NCBI RefSeq assembly: GCF_013761005.1
Contig: NZ_JACDUS010000001.1
Coordinates: 496,001 to 560,000 of the forward strand
Length of the DNA stretch: 64,000 nucleotides
From: Desulfosalsimonas propionicica
GTDB lineage: Bacteria; Desulfobacterota; Desulfobacteria; Desulfobacterales; Desulfosalsimonadaceae
Direction: 5' to 3'
In this document: piece after piece, positions 53,737-61,210 of the stretch
Layout of the letters: each line of letters starts with the position of its first letter
Position numbering within the stretch: the first letter of the stretch is position 1
Program-made: the position numbers and the translations under genes
Notes under the pieces: generated by a model
Told to the model about the DNA's origin: nothing
What the model saw: the letters and a program-made list of their open reading frames with translations, nothing else
Database searches by the model: none

Positions 53737-56030
53737 CTCCGGTGGTTTCCGCGCTCAGACTGGATATCAAAGGCATTGTCCAGGGCGTGGGGTTCCGTCC
53801 CTATATCTATCAGCTGGCAGCCGCCCATGATCTGAAAGGATCTGTTATCAATACAGGTTTCGGGGTCCGGGTGCATGTGGAAGGCCGGCCGGAGAAGGTG
53901 GCCGGGTTCTGCCGGGCCATGGGCGGCCAGGGGCCGCCCATGGCCCGGATCACGGAAATCACTGAACACCAGAGCCCGCCTGCCGGGTTTTCGGATTTTA
54001 CCATCGGCCAAACAGACCGGGGCATGGCTTCGGTCAACACATTTGTCTGCCCGGACACGGCTGTTTGCGCCGACTGCCTGCGGGAGATGCATGACCCCCG
54101 GGACCGCCGCTACAGGTATCCGTTTATCAACTGCACCAACTGCGGGCCCCGCTACACCATCGTCTATGATCTTCCCTATGACCGGCCGTATACCACCATG
54201 AAGCCCTTTGAAATGTGCGATCAGTGCCGGGCCGAATACCATGATCCCTCCAGCCGGCGGTTTCATGCCCAGCCCAATGCCTGCCCGGCGTGCGGGCCTA
54301 GGGCGGTGGTTTGCGGCAGCACGGGCCAAAAAATCCCGTGCGCAGATCCCATTGCCCATGCCGCAGACCAGCTCAAAGCCGGCGCTATTGTGGCCATAAA
54401 AGGCCTGGGCGGCTTTCACCTGGCTGCGGATGCAGCAAACTGGGATGCCGTGGCCGGGCTGCGGCGGAAAAAGGGCAGGGCGGAAAAACCCTTTGCCGTA
54501 ATGGCCCCGGGTCTTGAACAGGTCCGGACATTTGCCCGGATCCGCCCGGAAGAAGCGGATTTGCTCACCTCCAGCCGGCGGCCCATTGTCCTGGTGGAAA
54601 AAAAAGCGCCTGATGTTCTCTGCGATGCTGTGGCTCCGGACAATCCCTGTTTCGGCGTGATGCTGCCATATACGCCCCTGCACCACCTTTTGCTGGATCA
54701 CGGGTTTGCCGCCCTGGTGATGACCAGCGGAAATGCAGCCAAAGAGCCCATTGTCCTGGACAATGAGCGGGCATTTTCTGCTCTTTGCCGTATCGCTGAC
54801 TTTTTTCTTATCCATGACCGGGGTATCTGTGTTCGGGCAGATGATTCCATTGTGCGCCATGTGGCCGGCACACAGCGCGTCATCCGCCGGTCCCGGGGAT
54901 ATGCCCCGGCTCCCCTGGCTTTGAATTTCCGGTGCCCGCAAATCCTGGCCTGCGGGGCGGAGCTGAAAAATACGGTGTGCCTGACAAAGAATAAAAACGC
55001 GTTTTTAAGCCAGCATATCGGGGACCTGGAAAATCCCGAGGCTTTTGATTTTTTCCAATCCACCATCGATCATATCCGGGGTCTTTTCGACATCACCCCG
55101 GAGGTGGTGGCCCATGACATGCACCCGGATTACATGAGCACCCGCTATGCCCTGGTTCAATCGGCAGTCAAACACGTGGCAGTCCAGCATCACCATGCCC
55201 ATGTGGTGTCCTGCATGGCGGAAAACCGGATTTCGGACACGGTCATCGGCCTGGCTTTTGACGGCACCGGCTACGGCACAGACGGCCGGATCTGGGGCGG
55301 TGAGGTGCTGGTGGCAGATGCCGCCGTATTTGTCCGCGCAGCTCACCTCCAATATGTGCCCATGCCCGGCGGCAATGCCGCAGTTGCCGACCCGCGGCGC
55401 ATGGCCGCCGGGTGGCTGCATCAGGCATTTGGAAACCAGTGGGTGAACCTGGAACTGGAATGCGTCCGCAGCCGGGATCCGGAAGAACGGGCCGTGATTT
55501 CCCGCATGATTGAAAAACAGGTCAATTCTCCCCTGACCTCAAGCATGGGCCGGCTTTTTGATGCCGTGGCCGCAATTGCCGGCATCCATTCCGGGTCCGT
55601 GGAATTCGAGGGCCAGGCCGCCATAAAGCTGGAAGCCGCAGCCGGTCCAAATCCCGGCCTGCTGGACCAAAAGGCGTGCTATCCTTATGCCCTGCCGGCA
55701 GACACCCACGGCGCCATTGAACTCCGGCCCCTGATCCAAGCGGTTGTTGATGACGTGCAGGCCGGCCGATCGGCAGCAGAAATCAGCCGCCGGTTTCATT
55801 CCACCCTGGTTTATTTGTTTTCGCAAATCTGCGATCAGATCCGGGCCCGTCAGGGCTTCAGCCGGGTGGTGCTCACCGGCGGGGTGTTTCAAAATGCCTA
55901 CCTGCTTAGCATCATGGCGGCAAATCTTGAATTCATGGGTTTTTCGGTTTATACTCACAGCCTTGTGCCGGCAAACGACGGGGGCATCAGCCTGGGCCAG
56001 GCTGTTTGCGCCGCGGCAAAAATGCGATAG
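53733..56030 (+). CDS. hypF: Carbamoyltransferase HypF
   Basis: Makes the cyanide ligand precursor by transferring carbamoyl from carbamoyl phosphate to the HypE C-terminal Cys. The 765-residue protein has an acylphosphatase domain (VQGVGFRPYIYQLA, NTGFGVRVHVEG), two zinc fingers (CADCLREMHDP with CTNCGPRYT, CDQCRAEYHDP with CPACGPRA), a YrdC-like domain (IVAIKGLGGFHLAADA, KRxxKPFAVM-type AEKPFAVMAP) and a Kae1/TobZ-like domain with VQHHHAHVVSCMAE and GLAFDGTGYGTDGRIWGGE. Length and order are normal. Its start is coupled to hypC by ATGA. Confidence 0.95.
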   Translation: MTPVVSALRLDIKGIVQGVGFRPYIYQLAAAHDLKGSVINTGFGVRVHVEGRPEKVAGFCRAMGGQGPPMARITEITEHQSPPAGFSDFTIGQTDRGMASVNTFVCPDTAVCADCLREMHDPRDRRYRYPFINCTNCGPRYTIVYDLPYDRPYTTMKPFEMCDQCRAEYHDPSSRRFHAQPNACPACGPRAVVCGSTGQKIPCADPIAHAADQLKAGAIVAIKGLGGFHLAADAANWDAVAGLRRKKGRAEKPFAVMAPGLEQVRTFARIRPEEADLLTSSRRPIVLVEKKAPDVLCDAVAPDNPCFGVMLPYTPLHHLLLDHGFAALVMTSGNAAKEPIVLDNERAFSALCRIADFFLIHDRGICVRADDSIVRHVAGTQRVIRRSRGYAPAPLALNFRCPQILACGAELKNTVCLTKNKNAFLSQHIGDLENPEAFDFFQSTIDHIRGLFDITPEVVAHDMHPDYMSTRYALVQSAVKHVAVQHHHAHVVSCMAENRISDTVIGLAFDGTGYGTDGRIWGGEVLVADAAVFVRAAHLQYVPMPGGNAAVADPRRMAAGWLHQAFGNQWVNLELECVRSRDPEERAVISRMIEKQVNSPLTSSMGRLFDAVAAIAGIHSGSVEFEGQAAIKLEAAAGPNPGLLDQKACYPYALPADTHGAIELRPLIQAVVDDVQAGRSAAEISRRFHSTLVYLFSQICDQIRARQGFSRVVLTGGVFQNAYLLSIMAANLEFMGFSVYTHSLVPANDGGISLGQAVCAAAKMR

Positions 56031-56036
56031 GTCGCC

Positions 56037-57119
56037 ATGGAACACACGGAACAGTACAGGGACGGCAAACTCTGCGCCAGTCTTGCCGGACAGATTACAT
56101 CAATGTGCACAGAAGACATGCGGATCATGGAGGTCTGCGGCACCCACACGGTGTCCATATTCCGCCACGGCATCCGCACTCTGCTTCCCCGGTCCCTGTC
56201 TTTGATTTCCGGGCCGGGATGCCCGGTCTGCGTCACAGACCAGGCAGAACTGGATGCGTTTATAGAAATCGCCAACATGCCGGATACAATTCTGGCCACC
56301 TTCGGGGATCTCATGCGCGTGCCGGCCACCGGCTCTTCTCTTGAGAAAGAAAAAGCCCGGGGAAAAGACATCCGGATGGTGTATTCCACCATGGACGCCC
56401 TGGCGCTGGCCCGGGCCAACCCGGACCGGCAGGTGGTGTTTGCCGGTGTGGGATTTGAGACCACCGCGCCCACCATTGCCGCCTCGATTCTGGCCGCCCA
56501 TGCGGAAAACCTAAGCAATTACAGCGTGTACTGCGCCCACAAACTGGTGCCCCCGGCACTTGAAGCCCTGATGGGGCTTTCCGGTGTTGAAATCCACGGG
56601 TTTTTGCTCCCCGGCCATGTTTCGGTGATCATCGGCGGGCAGGCTTATGCGTCATTTTTTGAAAAACACCGGATTCCATGCGTCATTGCCGGATTTGAGC
56701 CCGCAGATATGCTCATGGGCATCCAGGAACTGACAGAAATGATTTCTTCGAATACCCCGGGCCTGGAAAACGCCTATGGCCGGGCTGTGTCCTGGCAGGG
56801 CAATCCCCGGGCGCAAAAGGTCATGGACCGGGTCTTTAAAACCGCGAATGCCCGCTGGCGGGGTTTGGGGGAAATTGCCAAAAGCGGCCTGTCCATCCGG
56901 GAAGAATTTGCCGCCTTTGATGCGGCCCGGCGGTTTTCCATAGATCCCCGCCCGGCCGCAGCCCCGGCCGGGTGCGCCTGCGGCGAAGTGCTCACCGGAA
57001 GATGCCTGCCCCCTGACTGCCGGCTTTACGGCACCGCCTGCACCCCGGCCGACCCGCTGGGGCCTTGCATGGTTTCAAGCGAGGGAACATGTGCGGCATA
57101 CTGGAAATACAACCGATAA
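56037..57119 (+). CDS. hypD: Hydrogenase formation protein HypD
   Basis: Iron-sulfur scaffold on which the Fe(CN)2CO group is assembled, 360 residues. MEVCGTHTVSIFRHGIR carries the conserved CGTH motif; ISGPGCPVCVTDQAELD has the GPGCPVC motif; GFETTAPTIAASIL and LPGHVSVIIGG are also family signatures. The C-terminal Cys residues in GCACGEVLTGRCLPPDC hold the [4Fe-4S] cluster. It starts 6 bases after the hypF stop and precedes hypE by 17 bases. Confidence 0.95.
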   Translation: MEHTEQYRDGKLCASLAGQITSMCTEDMRIMEVCGTHTVSIFRHGIRTLLPRSLSLISGPGCPVCVTDQAELDAFIEIANMPDTILATFGDLMRVPATGSSLEKEKARGKDIRMVYSTMDALALARANPDRQVVFAGVGFETTAPTIAASILAAHAENLSNYSVYCAHKLVPPALEALMGLSGVEIHGFLLPGHVSVIIGGQAYASFFEKHRIPCVIAGFEPADMLMGIQELTEMISSNTPGLENAYGRAVSWQGNPRAQKVMDRVFKTANARWRGLGEIAKSGLSIREEFAAFDAARRFSIDPRPAAAPAGCACGEVLTGRCLPPDCRLYGTACTPADPLGPCMVSSEGTCAAYWKYNR

Positions 57120-57136
57120 TCAGACGGGTTGGGTAG

Positions 57137-58150
57137 ATGAAAAACGATACCATTGTGCTGGACCACGGCAGCGGAGGCCTGCTTTCCCATGAGCTCACGG
57201 AAAAGATCATGCTGCCGGCATTTGACAATGACGTGCTGTCCCGGCTCGACGACAGCGCCGTGATCGAGTCCCAAAAAGGGCGCATGGCGTTTTCCACGGA
57301 TTCCTTTGTGGTGGATCCCCTGTTTTTCCCCGGGGGCAATATCGGGGATCTGGCGGTCAACGGCACGGTCAACGACATTGCCATGAGTGGGGCAGTGCCC
57401 TTGTATTTAAGTGCCGGGCTGATCATCGAGGAAGGCTTTGCAATCCGCGATCTGGAAGCGATCATCGCCTCAATGGCCGCTGCCGCCCGGCAGGCCGGGG
57501 TCAGCATTGTTGCCGGCGACACCAAGGTGGTGCCCCGGGGGGCGGCGGACAAGCTGTTTATCAATACCTCGGGCGTGGGCTGGATTGTCGGGGATCTTGA
57601 AATTAACGCCGCCAATGCCCGGGCCGGGGATTGTGTTCTTTTAAGCGGCACCATGGCGGATCACGGCATGACCATCTTAAACCAGCGGGAGGGGCTGACC
57701 TTTGATGCGGACGTGAAAAGCGACAGCGCCGCGTTAAATGGCCTTGTAGCGCGCATGCTTTCCGCCGCCCCGGACGGCATCCGGGTGCTGCGGGACCCCA
57801 CCCGGGGCGGGGTGGCAACGGTTTTAAATGAAATTGCCCTTGCCTCGGGCGCGGGCATTCAGATCAATGAATCAAGCCTTCCGGTTCGCAAATCCGTATC
57901 CGGCCTGTGCGAACTTCTTGGCATTGATCCTTTGTATGCGGCAAACGAGGGAAAGCTCATCGCCATTGTTGACAGAGCCTGTGCCGATGCCGTGCTTGCC
58001 GTGCTCAGGCAGGACCCCCTTGGCGCTGATGCCTGCATTATCGGCCAGGTCACGGCCGACCACCCCGGCCGGGTGGTCATGGAAACCGCCATCGGCGGCC
58101 GGCGCATCGTGGATATGCTCATCGGCGGTCAGCTTCCCCGCATCTGCTGA
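57137..58150 (+). CDS. hypE: Hydrogenase expression/formation protein HypE
   Basis: ATP-dependent dehydratase that converts the carbamoyl group on its C-terminal Cys into thiocyanate, the source of the CN ligands. The 337-residue protein has LDHGSGGLLSHELTEKI at the start, DSAVIESQKGRMAFSTDSFVVDPLFFPGG, DLAVNGTVNDIAMSGA, RDPTRGGVATVLNEIA, and ends PRIC with the essential terminal cysteine. It belongs to the PurM/SelD superfamily; the PRIC end separates it from SelD. Last gene of the operon; hypA and hypB are not next to it. Confidence 0.95.
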   Translation: MKNDTIVLDHGSGGLLSHELTEKIMLPAFDNDVLSRLDDSAVIESQKGRMAFSTDSFVVDPLFFPGGNIGDLAVNGTVNDIAMSGAVPLYLSAGLIIEEGFAIRDLEAIIASMAAAARQAGVSIVAGDTKVVPRGAADKLFINTSGVGWIVGDLEINAANARAGDCVLLSGTMADHGMTILNQREGLTFDADVKSDSAALNGLVARMLSAAPDGIRVLRDPTRGGVATVLNEIALASGAGIQINESSLPVRKSVSGLCELLGIDPLYAANEGKLIAIVDRACADAVLAVLRQDPLGADACIIGQVTADHPGRVVMETAIGGRRIVDMLIGGQLPRIC

Positions 58151-58192
58151 TATAGTGCCTGAACGAATATAGCTGTGTCATCCACTAACTGA

Positions 58193-58211
58193 TTTGATTT
58201 TATATCCGGTT
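58193..58211 (+). repeat. 19-base direct repeat, copy 1
   Basis: TTTGATTTTATATCCGGTT occurs here and again at 59008-59026, on either side of the two-heme lipoprotein gene and the decayed DHH fragment. The bases around the two copies do not match. Origin unknown. Confidence 0.5.
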
Positions 58212-58255
58212 TTGGAGGTGCCGGCGCCATTGCCGGGTGGTATAAAATTTCCGGC

Positions 58256-58744
58256 TCAGTTGCCGAACACGGGACCGTCCGGACCCAGATGACAGGAATA
58301 GCAGCCGAATCCGCGCCGGGTGATGATGCTGAAGGGTTTCACCCCCAGGGCATCGGTCATCAGGGGCACAAGCCGGTTCAGCTTAAGTCGGGTGGTCTCC
58401 GGATGTTGGGCAAACTCCGGCCCGAGCAGAAGGGCGCCGCTGAGCCGGGGTAGATGCTTTGTGGGCATGCTGAATTTTTGTTTCCGGGCGTCCGGTCCGT
58501 GGCACAGGGTGCAGTTCGCGTCTGCATAGCGCCCGGGCCGCCAGGATTCAAACAGTTCGGACGCCGGGGGAAGCACCTTCCGGCGCATGTGGGCTTTGCG
58601 TTGCTCAAAATTCATTTCAGTCCAGGCCAGCGGTTTTCCTTCAGGCCCGGGCGGACCCACGGGCCTGGGGTAGCAGCCGAAGAAAATCAGGGCCGCAGTT
58701 ATTACCGGCAGCAAGAATTTCAGATATTTTAAAAAAACAATCAT
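58256..58744 (-). CDS. Two-heme c-type cytochrome lipoprotein
   Basis: A 162-residue exported cytochrome. The N-terminus is a lipoprotein signal (LKFLLPVITAALIFFGC; Cys at about 24), so it is anchored on the periplasmic side. Two heme sites are present: CTLCH near residue 80 and CYSCH near the C-terminus. The segment CTLCHGPDARKQKFSMPTKHLPRL resembles the CHG...F.MP...LP pattern of the photosynthetic reaction centre cytochrome family, with Met and His residues that could be axial ligands. I chose the ATG at 58744, with AAGGTGG upstream. Partners unknown; it is transcribed toward hypE but with a separate strand and gap. Confidence 0.78.
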   Translation of the reverse strand: MIVFLKYLKFLLPVITAALIFFGCYPRPVGPPGPEGKPLAWTEMNFEQRKAHMRRKVLPPASELFESWRPGRYADANCTLCHGPDARKQKFSMPTKHLPRLSGALLLGPEFAQHPETTRLKLNRLVPLMTDALGVKPFSIITRRGFGCYSCHLGPDGPVFGN

Positions 58745-58770
58745 CTTTCCACCTTGTGGGAAAAAATGAA

Positions 58771-58787
58771 GAGAAATTGCGCGTAAC
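58771..58787. repeat. Remnant of the MITE-like element
   Basis: GAGAAATTGCGCGTAAC, identical to 45555-45571 inside the MITE-like element. It lies exactly where the open frame of the decayed DHH fragment loses its similarity, as if an insertion or recombination had cut the gene. Confidence 0.5.
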
Positions 58788-58789
58788 AC

Positions 58790-58998
58790 GATTATGAATT
58801 ATTTTGTTATAATAACATATATCAGCGTCAATAGCAAAACGCCGGCAGATGATATGGTGGCCAAAGCCGCAGGCAACAGCGTCCGGGCCGGGAAACTCCC
58901 GGACCACGATGATGTGTTTTTTTCCTGCCCGGTTTTCCTCTCTTGAAAATCTTCAAATTCACATCCAAGCTTTACGGCCGCTTCAACCAAATGCTCGG
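58790..58998 (-). pseudogene. Decayed N-terminal fragment of a DHH-family phosphoesterase
   Basis: Read on the minus strand, VVREFPGPDAVACGFGHHII followed by CRRFAIDADICYYNKIIHN matches the intact DHH protein of this window (VVLQEFPDPDAIACGFAHQI, ISREFDIQADIYYCGRISH). Just upstream a different frame encodes HLVEAAVKLGCEFEDFQERK, joined to the first only by a frameshift near a run of A residues at about 58915-58925. The similarity stops at the repeat remnant, so at least the last 250 residues are lost. It is not expressed as a functional enzyme. Probably a former paralogue of the gene at 60077-61210. Confidence 0.7.
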
Positions 58999-59007
58999 CA
59001 ACTCTTG

Positions 59008-59026
59008 TTTGATTTTATATCCGGTT
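59008..59026 (+). repeat. 19-base direct repeat, copy 2
   Basis: Second copy of TTTGATTTTATATCCGGTT, identical to 58193-58211. It lies between the decayed DHH fragment and the antiporter gene. Confidence 0.5.
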
Positions 59027-59095
59027 CGGGTTATTCTGCGGTAGTGCCAAAAAATGGTCAGCTTATGGTAACCGGTTTCCGGAAAAAGGTGGCGA

Positions 59096-60064
59096 ATGTC
59101 GTATATATTGCCTGTTGTGCTTCTTGTAATCGGTCTTTTGCTCCTGATCAAGGGGGCGGAATTCCTGGTGGAAGGTGCCGGTTCCATTGCCCGGAGATAC
59201 AGGATCTCGGATCTGGTGATCGGTCTGACCATCGTGTCTTTCGGCACTTCCGCCCCTGAGCTGTTTGTCAATGTCACCGCAAGCCTTCAGGGCAATGCCG
59301 GTATTGCCATCGGCAATGTTCTGGGCAGCAACATCGCCAATATCCTTTTGATCCTGGGCGTCTCCGCGCTGATCTATCCCCTGGCCGTGTCCCGGGGCAC
59401 GGTGTGGCGGGAAATTCCCTTCAGCCTGCTGGCGGCGGCCGTGCTTTGGATCGCCGCCAATGACCGGCTGTTAGACGGCTGGGCCTATTCGGACGTGTCG
59501 CGTTCCGACGGGTTGGTGTTTCTGCTGTTTTTTGCCATTTTTCTGTATTACTCGGCCAGCATTGCCGGAAATATCTCTGCCAACGGCCGGGACCTTCCCA
59601 TGCAGCAGCGAAGCATTGGCGCGTCCATGGGCCTTGTGGCCGCCGGACTGGCGGGCCTGGCCCTGGGCGGCAAATGGATCGTGGACGGTGCCGCAGATAT
59701 TGCCCTCTCCTTTGGCATGAGCCAGGAGATGGTCGGCCTGACCATCGTGGCAGTGGGCACTTCCCTTCCCGAACTGGCCACCTCGGCCATGGCCGCCTGG
59801 CGCAAAAATGTGGAAATCGCCGTGGGCAACGTGGTGGGCTCCAATATTTTCAATATTTTTTTCGTGCTGGGCATCAGTTCGGTGATCAAGCCGCTTCCCT
59901 TTCACCGGGGGGCCAACCTGGACATCGGCATGGTGGTGGTGGCCAGCCTGATTCTTTTTGCCACCATGTTTTCCGGCCGGCGCCGCAGCCTGGACCGCTG
60001 GGAGGGGGCGGTACTGCTGGTGCTGTATGCGGCCTACCTGGTATACGTGGTCATGCGGGGATAG
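59096..60064 (+). CDS. Calcium/sodium antiporter (CaCA family, YrbG-like)
   Basis: A 322-residue inner-membrane cation exchanger with about ten helices in two inverted alpha-repeats. The ion-binding alpha motifs are VSFGTSAPELFVNVTASLQG with AIGNVLGSNIANILLILG in the first repeat, and VAVGTSLPELATSAMAAW with AVGNVVGSNIFNIFFVLG in the second. The N-terminal helix ends in GAEFLVEGAGSIARR, also conserved. It exports Ca2+ in exchange for Na+ (or H+). The start at 59096 has AAAGGTGG upstream. It lies between the decayed and intact DHH genes. Confidence 0.92.
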   Translation: MSYILPVVLLVIGLLLLIKGAEFLVEGAGSIARRYRISDLVIGLTIVSFGTSAPELFVNVTASLQGNAGIAIGNVLGSNIANILLILGVSALIYPLAVSRGTVWREIPFSLLAAAVLWIAANDRLLDGWAYSDVSRSDGLVFLLFFAIFLYYSASIAGNISANGRDLPMQQRSIGASMGLVAAGLAGLALGGKWIVDGAADIALSFGMSQEMVGLTIVAVGTSLPELATSAMAAWRKNVEIAVGNVVGSNIFNIFFVLGISSVIKPLPFHRGANLDIGMVVVASLILFATMFSGRRRSLDRWEGAVLLVLYAAYLVYVVMRG

Positions 60065-60076
60065 CTTTGCCGCCGG

Positions 60077-61210
60077 CTATTCCTCTTTTTTTTCGTCTGC
60101 CTTGACCCCGATTTTATCAAAGATTTTCTGCTTGATCTGTTCGTTGAACACGTTCCACTTGTGCTGCTGGAAATCCTGGTCCCCGCTGCCGGAAAGAAAT
60201 CCCACGGGGATGTGAAATCCGCCGGCAGACATTTTTCCGCCCCCGAAATACTTGCCGCTGGCATCTTTTCCGAACACTTCCTTGATAAACTGGTCCGGGT
60301 CAATGGTGATCCGGTTTGTGCGCATGGAGCCGATCACGGCTTCCTCCCAGCTGTCCCCGGTGACAATGCCGTAGACAATGGCAGTGTGTACGTTTTCCTC
60401 TGTGAGCAGAAAATCCGCGGCCTGGGGGATGGCGTCCCGGTCTTCTGCGCGCAGGTAGCCAACGCCGGCAAAGCAGAAATTCTGGACGATTTCCCGGCTG
60501 CCCAGGGCCTTGTGAATCACCTTCATGGTCTGCCTGGACCGGGCCTGGTTCATGATCCGGGAAAGCAGGTCCCGGTCCTGATATGCAGATAAAAATGCCG
60601 CTGCATGAAAATCTTGTTCCCGGGCGTTGATAAACCCGGTTGTATCCGTGATAATGCCGTGGGTCAGGGCGGTGGCCATGAGAATGTGGTTTTTGTCCGA
60701 GGTGTTCATCTCCATGATGCCGTTTTCCAGGTATTGCGCATAAATGGAGGAGGCCGCCCCGATTTTGGGGCGGATATCCTTGAACTGCGCCTTTAGCCGA
60801 TCCTGCGGCTCATGGTGATCCACGATGATCAGCGGTGAAACGCCGGCCTTTTCCAGGGAATCGAGCAGGGGGCCGGCCGTTGTTCCCTGGTTGTCGAGAA
60901 AAACCGCTCCGTCATAGGACTTGAGATCTATTGACCCCTCGCATCGGATCAGTTCAATGCCCATGAGTTTGACCAGGGCAATGTTTTGCTGATGGCTGAT
61001 GCGGCCGCAGTAATAGATATCCGCCTGGATATCAAATTCTCTGCTGATGATCTGGTGGGCAAACCCGCAGGCAATGGCATCAGGATCCGGAAATTCCTGG
61101 AGCACCACGGCATGCTTCTGCCCCCGGAAAGAATCCAGGGCCGCGGCCATGTCAGGGCCTGCGCCCCTGGTTGGGTCCGGATCAGTTTTTTCGGTCTTTT
61201 TGGTCTGCAT
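60077..61210 (-). CDS. DHH-DHHA1 family phosphoesterase (NrnA-like)
   Basis: A 377-residue phosphoesterase of the bifunctional oligoribonuclease/pAp phosphatase type. The DHH domain shows LQEFPDPDAIACGFA, VFLDNQGTTAG and IVDHHEPQD, supplying the Asp and His metal ligands; HGIITDTTGFI is also typical. The DHHA1 domain near the end has GKYFGGGKMSAGGFHIPVGF, the GGGH/K-x-x-A-G motif for the substrate. I chose ATG 61210 because GGAG lies 9 bases upstream; it overlaps the end of the transporter gene by 29 bases, so the two are coupled. It may recycle short RNAs or pAp, a product of PAPS metabolism. Confidence 0.85.
   Translation of the reverse strand: MQTKKTEKTDPDPTRGAGPDMAAALDSFRGQKHAVVLQEFPDPDAIACGFAHQIISREFDIQADIYYCGRISHQQNIALVKLMGIELIRCEGSIDLKSYDGAVFLDNQGTTAGPLLDSLEKAGVSPLIIVDHHEPQDRLKAQFKDIRPKIGAASSIYAQYLENGIMEMNTSDKNHILMATALTHGIITDTTGFINAREQDFHAAAFLSAYQDRDLLSRIMNQARSRQTMKVIHKALGSREIVQNFCFAGVGYLRAEDRDAIPQAADFLLTEENVHTAIVYGIVTGDSWEEAVIGSMRTNRITIDPDQFIKEVFGKDASGKYFGGGKMSAGGFHIPVGFLSGSGDQDFQQHKWNVFNEQIKQKIFDKIGVKADEKKEE

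Noticed and set aside
57137-58150. SelD (selenide water dikinase)
   Set aside because: It belongs to the same superfamily, but the PRIC C-terminus and the hypCFD neighbours identify HypE.
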